A DNA stretch of 64,000 nt from Favolaschia claudopus (lineage: Eukaryota > Basidiomycota > Agaricomycetes > Agaricales > Mycenaceae): positions 2,232,001 to 2,296,000 of the forward strand of contig JAWWNJ010000014.1 in NCBI GenBank assembly GCA_037176885.1. Direction: 5' to 3'. This document shows positions 10,317 to 21,306 of this stretch, piece by piece. The stretch's first letter is position 1; every line of letters starts with the position of its first letter. A model generated the notes under the pieces. It saw only the letters and a list, made by a program, of their open reading frames with translations, was not told where the DNA came from and did no database searches. Position numbers and translations under genes: made by a program.

Positions 10317-11980
10317 TACTCCGCTTGTCTTATTCCATATTTTCATCCAGAGGTTTTCAACCAAGGCAAAATTTAAAAAGGATGAATTACTGAGCTCCGG
10401 AAACATCGACACAAAATTCCGCATGTCAAAATTAGAAGGTTTGCGATGAGCCATTGGAGCCATTGAATGGCCAACGATTTCCCGATTAGGAAGCTTTGAT
10501 GGCCCAAACAATGATGTCGAGTTACACAAGAGCTGCCTAGAATGAAGTTTGGATGCTGAGACCGGGGTTAGCCTTGGGCAATGCACCAGAATTTCGACTT
10601 TTCTGTAGCCATTAGCCATCCAATGGCTGCATCGCAAACTCGCTATTATTCAAAGCATCATTGTGAAGCCGCCTTCGCGCCAGTCAGCGCTTGTTGAAGC
10701 CGCCAAAGTTGCTCAGTGCTCACAGGGCTCAAAGATAGGATATATGCTGAGGAAATCACCCAATACTCATTGATGTACAAGCGGAAGCGCACTATTGTTT
10801 GGGGGGACTCCTCATATTATGTCCAGACTGTGAAGGAGTTATGAATTCCCAAGTCATTAAGTTATAGCATCCACAGAGAGTGAGAATGGAAACCCCCACC
10901 TACTTCTATGTAGCGAGGGCACCGAGCTCAAGTACATAGAGCGTCTGTCTAGGAGAGACTACCACCTACTATGTATAATGTTGTGACGCAGATAGAGTCG
11001 GAAGCAGCTTCGAAACGATGCCAAGTTGACAGGAGTAGAGATATCAACATACCCCCGCAGGAATCACTGGTTATAGCATAGTTATAGGGCTGGACAAGGT
11101 AAAATGACTTGATTATTGGGACTTGGAAGATTTGAAGCAATTATAGAGGACTTGAATTACTAAAAGGAAAGGAAGCAGAGATGCCGAGAACTCTAGCGTA
11201 GCATATATTTGGTGCGGTGGTACGGCGGCGAGTGCAAGTTAAACTTAAGTCAGACACGGCGACTTTGCAGTGATGGGGTTTGATGAGGAGGTACGCTGCT
11301 CCTGTCCAGTGTTCTGGTTGAGGGATATGAGAGTCAGTGAGAGCAAAGCAATCTAGGCAACCAGCAAGAGGGAAAGCAGTCGATCGCTGAATTCAATGTT
11401 GCGTTGAAATTGAAGTCGGTTCGGATTGTACGGACTTGAGAGGAAAGTCGGAGCAAAGATCCGTGATTGTGCACGTTGTGCCCTGCCGCGTCGGATCGTG
11501 TATTTCGAACTCCGTCAGTATATTGCCGGGGAGAAAGAAAAGCTAAAAGGAAACTCACCACTGGCTAGAGAGCGGTTTAAAAAAGATTGAAGCCTCTTGA
11601 ATGCTAGTAGACGCTTCTCAATTATTTGCAGCAATTAAGCACATCCTTGGACGATTCAAGAAAACCTTTTCGCTATCTCGCCCGGAGATGTGACGAAAAA
11701 GGGAACGACTTGACAGCAGTCAAAAGTTCCCGGCAATCTCCTTGAAATTCCCTCCCTTTTTTCGTTTCTTTATTTCTTTATTTTTTTATTTTCGCCCACC
11801 GACACCAGTATCGAGCCTGAATTCAGACCCATTGGGAGAATTCATACCCATTGGGCACAATAGTACTTGAATGGGGTATCCTAAACTTGAAAACAGCACC
11901 GGGCCATCAGAATTGATGGATCACATGCTTTTTCATGTGACTTTGACACCAAACCACGGGACCACACGAGACGTCGCGAG
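10317..11980. other. Unannotated 1.7 kb stretch
   Basis: No open frame longer than about 118 codons and none with recognisable motifs. No inverted-repeat pair was found by eye. Likely decayed intergenic or old transposon sequence. Confidence 0.4.
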
Positions 11981-12056
11981 CGGAGCGAGCGTAGCGGGGT
12001 TTGGGGCAGCCAGCCCCAACAAGCTGTGTGACCGAACGGAGGGAGGCCGGCGAGCG
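11981..12056 (+). repeat. GC-rich dispersed repeat, copy 1
   Basis: The stretch ACGTCGCGAGCGGAGCGAGC through GTGTGACCGAACGGAGGGAG to CGGCGAGCGC is repeated almost exactly in reverse orientation at about 49405-49497. It contains internal near-palindromes (GGGGCAGCCAGCCCC). Only two copies are in the window. Function unknown; it lies outside any recognised element in both places. Confidence 0.7.
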
Positions 12057-12398
12057 CACCTCATTATGCATCCCGACTTGGTGGGCTGGGATTTTATGCA
12101 TTATCCTCATAATGCCTATTGCATAGGGCGAAGAGTGCATTTATGCATTTTGAAATTGCAAAAATCGTACAATTTGGTGAATTTTACCGCTCTCATGACG
12201 AATTTAGACATGTTCCGCACCCTGAATACACAGCTGTGTCATTTTTACCCCAAAATTTCGCCAAGTTCCTTGATCTGCTGGTTATTACAGCTAATTTTGA
12301 CAGGCTCCCGGCAACTTCCAAGTGATTCGGTGTTCGCCGGACTACCATATATAGTATTTTGGTGACAATGTCACGCATGTCACCCTCGTGTGACATTA

Positions 12399-12598
12399 GG
12401 GAGTTTGTGCGAGCGACCCAGGTCGCTTTTCAACCGCTCAGATCTCCGCAACAACAGATACCAGGTATGAGCTCCAAGCGACCTAGGAGAGTATCGCCCT
12501 AGGGCATTCCTAGGTCGCTGGGACCTCACACCTGAGGCTGCTCGTTGTGGAGATCTGAGCGGTCGCAAAGCGACCCGGGTCGCTTTGCACAAACCCGC
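12399..12598 (+). mobile_element. 200-bp MITE, TA target duplication, copy 1
   Basis: Starts GGGAGTTTGTGCGAGCGACC and ends CGCTTTGCACAAACCCGC, flanked by TA at 12397-12398 and 12599-12600. The ends are about 50-bp imperfect inverted repeats that include CCGCTCAGATCTCC. A second 200-bp copy in reverse orientation is at 36277-36476, also between TA dinucleotides, and is nearly identical, suggesting recent activity. Non-coding. Confidence 0.92.
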
Positions 12599-12600
12599 TA

Positions 12601-13033
12601 TTATGCAGAAATGCATATTGCTCATAATGCATAGGCTTTGGGGGTCTACGGGCCTTATGCATTATGAGCTATCCGACTGTATGGCTCAAGATATAAGAGG
12701 AATTGTCATTGTTTTTTTTTTTTTTCTGAGTAGCGGAGAGGGAAAACGGGGTGAGAATCAGCAAAAAGTTCACTTCACGGGTCAAGGACACATCACGGGT
12801 TAGGATAGTATGTCTTACCCTCCTCCCTCATTTGCCTCCTTCTAGTCGACGACTACACATTGGTGAGTCCCTTCTACCATCTCCTGCTCTCCCTACCTTC
12901 AAACAAACTCATTTCATTTAGGCATCGCGTGTCTGCGACGACACCGGACTACAAAGCCGGTCCCGCTGCTCTCCGCCTAGCGCACGACTCCCAACTTCCT
13001 TCCGTGTTCGGCCATAGACATCGACCATGGTAA
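12601..13033. other. Flank of the 13-14 kb TIR element; T-run
   Basis: Contains TATGCATTATGAG-type sequence near 12660, also seen near 61190, and a 15-bp T run near 12711. The segment 12800-13026 continues after the TIR element at 14167, so the two were once contiguous. The joined sequence has no recognised coding content, though a possible short intron (GTGAGTCCC at 12863 to TTTAG at 12922) is visible. Confidence 0.35.
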
Positions 13034-14159
13034 TGGGAACCGGCACCGCCCATGAAATGATCGTGCTGTTTGGCTTTGTTTATTTCCTTTGGGCCAGCGG
13101 TTCCTCGTAAAGTTAATTCATATAAATTCTAAAACTTGAACCACATCGATGATACGGTCAGATTTGACACTTGGAATATTATTTAAGAGGCCCAGAAATC
13201 ATTATTTCAAAACAGATTTTTTTGGTTTTTGCTCGTTTGCGGTATATCGTTGTGAGAAGGCAAAAAAGTCCGAATAAATAAAGAGTAAGAGTAGAGGGGG
13301 CAAAAACATTTTGAAATTATCAGAGCCTTGTATACCATGAACAATTTTCCTCTTTGTGTCAAGGCACATTCAGATCACGATTAGTTGCTTGACCTTGGGC
13401 TTTGAGTCTGCCCTTTTCGGGCTTAATGAGCGTGAGAATTTCATTATTCTTGCCTTCCGCCACATGCGTACTGTGCGCCGATGAGCGGCAAACGACTCTC
13501 CGCAGCCAAAAGAGCTCAACTAGCTAATGCACGCAAGAATATCCCTTTCCACGAGTCCCAAACCCCCAATTCTCCAGCGCCTCTCCACGCCGACAAGAGA
13601 AACTGGACGCAGTTTTGGCTGCTTTGACTCGATTTGAGGCGTATGTTTCCGTCGTATATGCTCACAACTTTTCAGTACTGCTCAACTTGAAGACATTGTA
13701 GTGTCCGGCGAACTGTCATCAGGGATGGACGTCGACCAATCAATAGCATCGTCTGGCGCTGGCCCAACTGGAGATGTAGAAATGGTTGATCGAGAGGGAG
13801 ACGACTCTTCAGACTCTGAGGAGGAAGACGAGGAATTGTACCACTAAAAACCTTTCATTTGTGTCTTGAAATGTATTAATTCGTTCTACTGCTCATGAAG
13901 TTTCCGGGGTCTGGCTTTCCGTTGAATTTTGGTTGGATTTGTCAATTTAGATGTTTTCGCGACAAAATAAAAGTAATTCCGACGAGAAAATGATATGATC
14001 AGATAGATATCGCGAGATAGATACATGTTTGCCGCCAGATCTAGTCGAACTGAGACCTTATTGAGGGAGAACGAAGCTGGAACCGGTCGAATTTTGAGGT
14101 TGGCTGAGAACAAACAAAGCCAAACAGCACGATCATCTCATGGGCGGTGCCGGTTCCCA
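13034..14159. mobile_element. TIR element, 48-bp ends, 7-bp direct flank ATGGTAA
   Basis: A 1,126-bp element with almost perfect 48-bp inverted ends: left TGGGAACCGGCACCGCCCAT, then GAAATGATCGTGCTGTTTGG; the right end is the reverse complement with one mismatch. ATGGTAA is directly repeated at 13027-13033 and 14160-14166, consistent with a 7-bp target duplication (8 bp with a lost base is possible). The interior contains the start of one gene (13481) and a short acidic frame (13724-13847). It looks like an internally deleted derivative of a larger DNA transposon. Confidence 0.88.
13481..13627 (+). pseudogene. Residual N-terminal exon of a deleted transposon gene
   Basis: Starts MSGKRLSAAKRAQLANARKN, a basic lysine/arginine-rich opening that I associate with basidiomycete transposon proteins, and runs about 48 codons before a stop. 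Another frame continues as LDAVLAALTRFEAY, so a frameshift or a splice is likely. Some 100 bp later a short frame, MDVDQSIASSG... (13724-13847), ends SDSEEEDEELYH and stop, an acidic C-terminus. Everything between was apparently deleted, leaving a start and an end inside the TIR element. The protein family is not identified. Confidence 0.45.
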
Positions 14160-14166
14160 ATGGTAA

Positions 14167-14700
14167 CCCGACTCACTCCGCCTTTGACACGGCCTCCTCA
14201 GTGATCACGGGTTTCACACGCCGACGAGAACTTCAGAAAATGGAAACCTGGGCCCTGGTGCGTATTTCTTTCTGGGTCTTCTAGATCTTTACTTACTCTC
14301 TATCAGGTCGTTGTTACTCCCTCCCGGTAACAACATATTGAAGCTGCACTTTAATGACCATCCCCTTTCTGTGTCCGCCTCAAACTGAGCCCATTCCGGA
14401 CGGAGCCGGTCTAAGGTATGTTGGCTATGAGCTGTGTTCTTCCCCTACCTTCTGACTTGTCAGCGCTCTCAACATCATGTCTCGTGTTGACGAAGGCTTA
14501 TTGCCTTTCGTGAACGTTGGCGGCCAGTTCCTATTCCGTCCCGTTTCTGTTTTGTTTTATTTATTGTTTCACTTTCGATCGCAAGCGCAACGGGTATATA
14601 GGAGCGGATCTAGCGGAACGTACCGACTTACCGCCGCAGATCCTTCCAAAAATCATTATCCCCCACAATCTCGATGACTCGCTCCGCGGCCTTGATCTGT
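14167..14700. other. Unannotated flank before the LINE
   Basis: Sequence continuing from 13026. A frame from the Met at 14477 (MSRVDEGLLPFVNVGGQF) runs 66 codons without a recognised motif. No endonuclease N-terminal motifs were found here, so the LINE probably starts, truncated, near 14700. Confidence 0.35.
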
Positions 14701-16285
14701 TCGGGTTTACGGCCTCCACACGGAATCGTCAATAACTGTCCCAAACACCCGTGAAGAGCGTATGTTGCTCTGGGATCAGCTATGGGTGATGTGGAGAGAT
14801 GATCCGGATCTCCCATTACCGACCGACATTTTAGGCGATTGGAATTTCGTTGAAGACATGATTGACCGTGTGGCTGGCTGTGACGAACCTGTCCCAACAA
14901 GTTTTGCGAAACTTAAATCACTGTTTCAAATGGAAGACGGGTGGCGCTCGACATTCCCAGATACAAGAGATTACACCTGTATTCAACATCGCACAGACCC
15001 GGTGACCGGGATGGTACGTACCTCATACTCCAGAATTGACAGACACTACGTCCGAAGCTCCGACATAAGCAATTATCGAAATTGGCAAATCAAACACTGC
15101 GCAGTTAAAACTGATCATCGGCTGATCGTAACCCAGATTGTGTGCAGAGAGGATGAGGAGAACGGAAAAGGGAGGTGGAGCATGCCACTTTACCTGCTGA
15201 AAACGCCGAAATTCATGAAGAAAGTGTATGAGCTGAATGGAAAGTTGAAAGAAGATATTGAACGGCTAGAATATATGGAGGCGAGCCCGACTTTCAACGT
15301 ACAAAGTGTGTGGGCGAAGTACAAATCGAATCTGACAGGGTGGGGCAAACACTGCTCGCGCTTCATAGACGAAGATGAAAAGGAAGTTCGAACGTGGAAA
15401 GCGCAGCTTCGATTAGTGATTCATGATGAAGATATGCCTCTGGACGAACGTTGGGCAGCTATTCAAATGCTCGGAGAGAAAATTGACCTTAAATTGAAAG
15501 AGAAAGCCGACGGAAAAAAAGAGATTCGAGCCGTAGAGGGAGAATCATTGGCTACCTCCCGGTGGTGTGACTCTGCGAAAGGCTACAAAATGAAAGAGTG
15601 CATAGATGAGTTTAGAATAGGTCAAGACCCGCGAATAACCCCACCACGTTTTGAGACGAACTCGAAGAAGATGGCCGCAATGGCAAAGGAGCATCCAAAC
15701 TCGGGATCTGCCGGATGATTACGGGAGAATTCTCGCTACTGAAACAGTGCTGGAAAAATGTAACGTACATCTCACCGAAGCAGAGTGTGTGTATATGGAC
15801 AAAGAGTTGTCCGAAGAGGATATCCGAGAGGTCCTGCGACTTTCAAAGAATAGCAAAGCCCCCGGGCTGGACGGCATCCCATATGAATTCTTCAAACACT
15901 GGGACCTTCTCTATAAACAGTCTTGCCGTGTCGACGGTAATCTGCTAAACCTTTTGAATGTGTTGAGGCTGCTGTATGCAGACATACGAAGAAATGGCAT
16001 TATGGGCGACACAAAATTTAACTGGGGTTGGTTATGCCCATTTTACAAGAAAGGCGACAAATCTTTGGTCGCGAACTACAGGCCGATCACCCTACTGAAC
16101 ACAGACTACAAGTTGATGACAAAAGCTTATTCTCTGCGCCTGATGAACGTTGCTCCCACTCTCGTACACCCAGATCAAGCCGGTTTCATGCGAGGCCGTA
16201 GAATTGAGGACCAGGTTAAGCTGGTAAAATTCCTCCTGAATTACGCCGAGGCGGCGCAGGAAGACGGTATCGTCATCAAGCTGAG
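14700..16285 (+). pseudogene. LINE (Tad/I-like) ORF2, endonuclease and first part of reverse transcriptase, 5' truncated
   Basis: Encodes the APE-type endonuclease and reverse transcriptase used for target-primed retrotransposition. The endonuclease C-terminal motifs are visible: GDWNFVEDMIDR (near 14833), SRIDRHYV (near 15030) and TDHRLI (near 15110). A frameshift near 15715 joins to the reverse transcriptase, with KAPGLDGIPYEFFK (near 15860), FYKKGDKSLVANYRPITLL (near 16042) and HPDQAGFMRGRRIEDQV (near 16168). It stops at about 16285 (GIVIKL), just before the first catalytic aspartate motif, where Helitron sequence begins. ORF1 and the endonuclease N-terminus are missing. The remainder resumes at about 18673. 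Confidence 0.88.
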
Positions 16286-16289
16286 CGCC

Positions 16290-18675
16290 AAGTTTTGAGA
16301 GACATACGCATCAACTCAGAAGGGAGCCCGCACCGCCGTCGTGTTCCCAATCCAAACACTGGCTGTCTCGGTGGTAACAGTGAAAAATTCACAGCAGCTC
16401 CTTCGGCTTCTAGCTCGCGATCCGCTGCTCAACGGCGCCGTAGAGAACGCGAACGTCAAGAACGAGGAGAAAATGCTCTTCCACGTCCTCCGCCGAATGC
16501 TTCCCGCGTTCGAGGTCAGCAAGCGAGACGTCTCAACGAGCGCAGAGCGAAGGAATATCAGATGGATATTGATAACGGTGCGTTGCTGTTTTTTCCAATA
16601 CTAATCTATGTTTCTGATCTACTGTAGAACCTCCCCATACTCAAAACCATTCGCAATCAAACGTGTCTCGGGTGCTCCAGGTAAAAGAATGCACATGACT
16701 TTCTGTTTAATACCCTCTAAGCCGGTTTAGACCCTCAATAATTATGCCCTCCCCACACCTCCCGCCACTCAACAACCTCGGCAGCGCACGACTCAATCCC
16801 GCTCTTCCCGAGGTACTGAAACTAATGCTTGCCCCAATCGACGCCGTTCAAACAATGGTATGTGTTTATTTGAATGCGCGCCGCCGTGTCTTACGGTGTT
16901 CTAGGTCCTGCAACTCAGTCTCGCGCGCGCGGGGCACGTCGTCCTCGAGCCCGACCTCTCCCCGTTGGGCGGCATGTGTTCGAGGACCCCTCCGCTTGAC
17001 ATGACTTGGGACCAATGAATCTGCTGTGTACATCTTGCGACGCTCTTCTCTGGAACAACGAACGTGTTGCCCGCTCATCGACTGTCGGCTCACCGTCATT
17101 TGGTATTTGCTGTGATCATGGCAAGGTTTCTCTTGAACGCCTCAATGAACCCCCAGAGCCTCTTCGACGCCTTCTTGTGGGCTCTGATGCACAGGCTCTG
17201 GAGTTTCGAAACCACATCATTCAGTATAATTCCGCCCTTGCCTTCACTTCGCTCGGTGTCTCGGACGAGAAGACAATCAACCGCCACGGTCCGAACGCCG
17301 GGGTTTTCCGGATCTTGGGTGGCCTCTACCACCTTTTTGGTGCGCTTACAGCTCCCGAGGGTGTTCTCCCTTCCTACTCTCAGCTCTACATGTACGACCC
17401 AACTGTCGCATTGCAACAGCGAATGAACCGTAACAGCAAGATACCATGGAAGCCTTGCAAAACCTTCTCACCGACTCGCACCGGTACGCTGCGGTGTATA
17501 AGCATGCATATGAAATTTTGCGCGAGATGAGCGCATCGATGAGCGGCAACGTTCATGATGCACGTGTCAACCTTCGAGTATTGCCCGGGACAGATCGTCG
17601 CCGATACAACCTTCCCTCAACTGACGAGGTCGCCGTTGTGCTTCCTGATGTTGGGTCTTCGGCAACTCAGGACGGCCGCCGTCCGGCGGAAGAACGACGA
17701 GATATAATTCTCCACTACCGCGCTCCTTCTACCGGTTCGCCGATGCTTCGCATCTCCGAACAGCACCCCGCCTACTCTCCCCTATTCTACGTTCTCTTAT
17801 TCCCTCGAAGGCGAACACGGATGGCACCCTGACCTGCTCATGGAACCGGAACCGGAACCGGGACGCGACGCAAATAGGCGTCTCAGCCAAATCCGTTACT
17901 ACGCTTACCGTCTCTTCCAACGAGGGGATGAATTCTCTACCATTTTACGGGGTGGACGTCTGCTTCAGCAGTATCCGGTGGATGCTTTCGCTTCTGTAGA
18001 CCAGAACCGCCTCAACTATTACCGGGATAACCAGAAACAGATGCGGGCTTCTCTTTACAACGGATGGGAAGACGCTGTGTCGAATCGTGATGGTGACTTG
18101 AACCTTGGGCTCCTCGGGCAGCGCTTCATCCTCCCTTCTTCATATATTGGAGGTCCACGGCACATGCAACAGCGATTTCAGGATGCGATGGCTATAGTGC
18201 GTTATTATCGAAAGGTGAATACATGATTTTTTGTTTATATGCTTATATCTTACAGGTCGACCTCTTCATCACGTGCGCTCTCCTCCCAGGACAGACATCC
18301 CATGATCGTCCTGATCTGGTTGCGCGCGTCTTCCATATGAAGAAAAAACTCATCGTTCAAGAAATTCACACCCAGGGGATTTTCGGGGAGTGCGCTGCTT
18401 ACGTCTACACAATTGAATTTCAAAAACGCGGGCTACCTCACATGCACATGCTCATTTTTTTTGGAGCGTCCCTGGAAACTGCTTAATCCCGACGACATCG
18501 ACTCGATAATCTCCACGAAGTGGCCGGACCCTGATCGGGAGCCCCTGCTGTTTGAGACCGTACAGCGCTGCATGGTTCACGGACCGTGCGGGGCTCTCAG
18601 TCCGCGTGCACCATGTATGGAGAAAGGGAGGTGCACAAAGTACTTCCCCAAACCTTTCCAACCCCACACGTCGAT
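16290..18675 (+). pseudogene. Helitron Rep (Helitron-like N plus HUH) fragment inserted in the LINE
   Basis: A Helitron replication-initiator segment lacking the helicase. In order: an arginine-rich N-terminal exon (about 16341-16570, RRRRERERQERGENALP); an intron-split linker; the Helitron-like N domain from about 17003 (LCTSCDALLWNNERV, FGICCDHGKVSLERL, LAFTSLGVSDE, QLYMYD); a frameshift near 17440; DRRRYNLPSTDEVAVVLP (near 17592); GRLLQQYPVDAF; QDAMAIVRYYRK before an intron of about 40 bp; then the HUH motif GLPHMHML (near 18435) and HGPCGALSPRAPCMEKGRC. A further frameshift lies after the HUH motif, and the usual NP segment before LLPGQTSHDRPDLV is missing. No Helitron termini (5' TC, 3' hairpin and CTRR) were found, so this is a fragment, not a clean insertion. 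Confidence 0.9.
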
Positions 18676-20233
18676 GGATCGACAATGGTCTTGATCAATG
18701 GCCAATTCAGCGAACCTTACATAGTAACGCGGGGAGTTAGGCAAGGCGACCCTCTGTCGTGTCTTCTCTTTAATTTAGCAATTGAACCGCTGGCATGCTT
18801 GATCCGTGCTTCCGATTTGAAAGGAATCAAAATCCCGGGTATAAAATCAGACCAGGAGCTCATCATCTCGCTTTTCGCGGACGATACGACCATCTTTCTT
18901 TCTTGTAAAAATTCTTTGGCTCAATTGTGGGCCATACTTGATCTCTGGTGTGCCACTTCCAAGGCAAAATTTAATGAGAACAAGACTGTGATAGTACCTT
19001 TCGAACGTGTTGACTATCGAGCTCAGGTGGTCGAAACCAGGAAGATCAATGCTGAACGTTCGCAGGAATCATTCAATGAAGGCATTAAAATAATCGAGGA
19101 CGGTGATAGTTGCCGAGTTCTAGGCGCCTGGATCGGCAATGAAATTGAATACAGAGTTCCATGGCCTAGCGTGGTCTCAAAAGTGAGAAACGCCTTGGAG
19201 AGATGGAGCATGTCTAACCCGAGTTTGGAAGGGGAAAGGCACATTATTAATATGGTCATTGGAGGGAGAACTCAATATTTGGCCCGAGTAGAGGGCATGC
19301 CAGAAGATATAGAGCGAGAGCTGATTGACCTCCAACAATATTTCCTATGGGATGGTAAAAAGGCCCGCGTGGGGAAGGAGACAATGTCTTTGAATGTCCT
19401 CGAAGGGACCTCGCGTCCCGAAACGAAGCGATAGACTTAGTAAACCTACAAACTTATTCAGTTCACGGGGAGAGGCGCGTAACTTGGTGTTACTTCGTGG
19501 ATTTTATTTTGGCCGATTTCCTGGAGAAAACCTATCTCCACTTTTATCCAGGACTAGTGCTGGCCATAAATACGATACGATACGAATTTTTCGTATCGTA
19601 TTCATATTCAAACATATTCGAATATATCTGAATATATTCAAATATATTCAGTGTCCCAATTCAAACTCAATTATAGTGCAGATAGGGTAAAAAACTGGAT
19701 CTTTTGACCACAATGAGCATTTAGATTCATGTTCAAGGTCTTTTCTCCAAAATCCTTCTGCCAATGTTATGTATTTAGGTGTTCGGCAAGTCTACTGATT
19801 GGGATCAATAGCCGGAGATGGCCGAAACCCTGCTGGATTTTGTGCCGCAGGGTACCTGCCTGCCGACCTCGGCTAGCGTTGGCTATGACTCGGAGATGAT
19901 TGCTATGGATCCGCTCCCCCAAAAAACACCGCTGGCAATTGGCCGGGGGCCGCCAAATCAAGTGGCACGCATATTCAACCGTATTCAAATATATTTGGAT
20001 ACACCAGGACCGTATCGTATTCATATTTATTTGAATATATTCAGAATATATTTTTTCGTATCGTATTTATGGCCAGCACTATCCAGGACAAGTGAAAAAT
20101 ATTTTCTTACAAGGAATACACGTTCCAATCTCAAAGAAAACAAAGTTGCCAGATCAACTAAAACTAATGATTGAATCAGCGGGAAAGTATGGACTGAAAC
20201 TCACCGCACTTTCCTTCAGTGCGGACATCTGAA
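18673..20233 (+). pseudogene. LINE ORF2, second part (reverse transcriptase palm to C-terminus), interrupted by a hAT MITE
   Basis: Continues the LINE from 14700-16285. Motifs: LINGQFSEPYIV, TRGVRQGDPLSCLLFNLAIE (near 18722) and the catalytic FADDTT (near 18876), then the thumb region. A frameshift near 19400 shifts the frame to LDLASRNEAIDLVNLQTYS. The frame is cut at 19555 by a MITE and resumes after it at 20090 with QVKNIFLQGIHVP, ending at a stop near 20233. Excising the MITE and one copy of its target duplication makes YPG and QVK contiguous in frame. About 50 residues around the first catalytic aspartate are absent between the two halves. No RNase H seen. Confidence 0.88.
19555..20081. 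mobile_element. hAT-type MITE, 8-bp target duplication TCCAGGAC
   Basis: A 527-bp element that starts TAGTGCTGGCCATAAATACG and ends with the reverse complement TTTATGGCCAGCACTA. The exact 8-bp duplication TCCAGGAC lies at 19547-19554 and 20082-20089. Subterminal regions contain multiple ATTCAAATATATT/GAATATATTC and CGTATCGTAT motifs. It is inserted in the LINE coding sequence. No coding capacity. Eight-bp duplication plus end style supports hAT. Confidence 0.95.
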
Positions 20234-20923
20234 AAGTGTTGGAAGGTGTACACCAGATGGAAGCCGAAAAGGCAAAAAGTGCACCAGATGGGAGGCGAAA
20301 AGCCCAGTCCCATTGTCACGAAATGCGGTTGATAATCCGATCAGCTGGATGTTATTTGCCCACAGCCACAATGTTATTTGCCACTTTCCATCATTTTGTT
20401 CTCTCCCTCAGCTGGCAGGTGTTTTGAGTCCTCAAAAACTTCTGGAGATCTAGTTTGAATGGATGGCTTCAACTCTGTCAAGTCGCTTTGCCCGCAATGA
20501 AGTGTTTTTCGGCCAGGTAGCGAGATGGCAATTAACATGGGCGCTTGGCTAATAACAAGATTGATCCCATCAATTTTCCCGCGCTACCGGCGGCTAACTC
20601 CTTTGCCTCCTCCTCGTCGCTCTCCTCGTTTCTTTACAGCTAGAATCAGATTTTGCTCAAGTTCAATCAACATACTCAACCATCTCCGGTGTCTGACCCC
20701 ATCCTAATACGAGGGCGACGTTTCTACGGCTTCAGGTGACGGAAATGGAGTACTAGTAGAGCCGAAGGAGGAATCGAGGACAATGGAGATTTTGGCATGG
20801 ACGCGCTGGGCAAACAGAAGTTGGTGGTTCGGAGGATGCCCGTTATGAGCAAATTCAAAGTTCACCAGCGCAGGCTAGCGTTGCGCAGGTACATGAGTAT
20901 TTACACTTTCTCCCTGTTTTCTT
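20234..20923. other. Unannotated 0.7 kb stretch
   Basis: Directly downstream of the LINE stop. A short direct repeat, CACCAGATGG followed by AGGC/AAGCCGAAAAG, occurs near 20250 and 20282. No gene or element recognised. Confidence 0.35.
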
Positions 20924-21304
20924 CAGTGACCGGCCGAAGGGCAAAGACCTTAAAAGCTATAGCCCTATAGGTGGGCTATAATGAGGCCTATAGCAATCGT
21001 CGGACAAGGCTGAAGGCCTTAAAAAGGGCTATAAAGTCACATGTCCTTGCTCCGGGTAACAGAGGCAGCGAAAGGGGCGAGTGGCACTAGCTGAGGTGCT
21101 AGAAAGCGGTTCATTTCATCTGACGGTTGATTTTGCTGTGTTTTCAAAGGTTTTTCTTCCAAAAAAATTGCGGCTCAAGGCGTGGTCCAAGCGCTAACAC
21201 GTGACATTTATAGGCCTATAAAGCCATAGAGCTATAGCCCTTTGCCCTTAAAAAGGGCTCTAAGGTCCGCCGACCCACTTTTAAGGGCTATAGGACGGTC
21301 ACTG
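20924..21304. mobile_element. hAT-like MITE with GGGCTATA subterminal repeats
   Basis: The left end CAGTGACCGGCCGAAGGGC and right end ACGGTCACTG are inverted. The subterminal regions carry many copies of GGGCTATA/TATAGCCC and CTTAAAA/TTTTAAG motifs. The left flank is GTTTTCTT; only GT follows the right end before the duplicated segment A begins at 21307, and TTTCTT reappears at 25776 right after that composite. This could be one 8-bp target duplication later split by the neighbouring insertion. Non-coding. Confidence 0.7.
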
Positions 21305-21306
21305 GT

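Noticed and set aside
20924..21304. GGGCTATA repeats as a CRISPR-like array
   Set aside because: Spacing is irregular, motifs occur in both orientations and sit inside inverted ends; these are subterminal repeats of a transposon.
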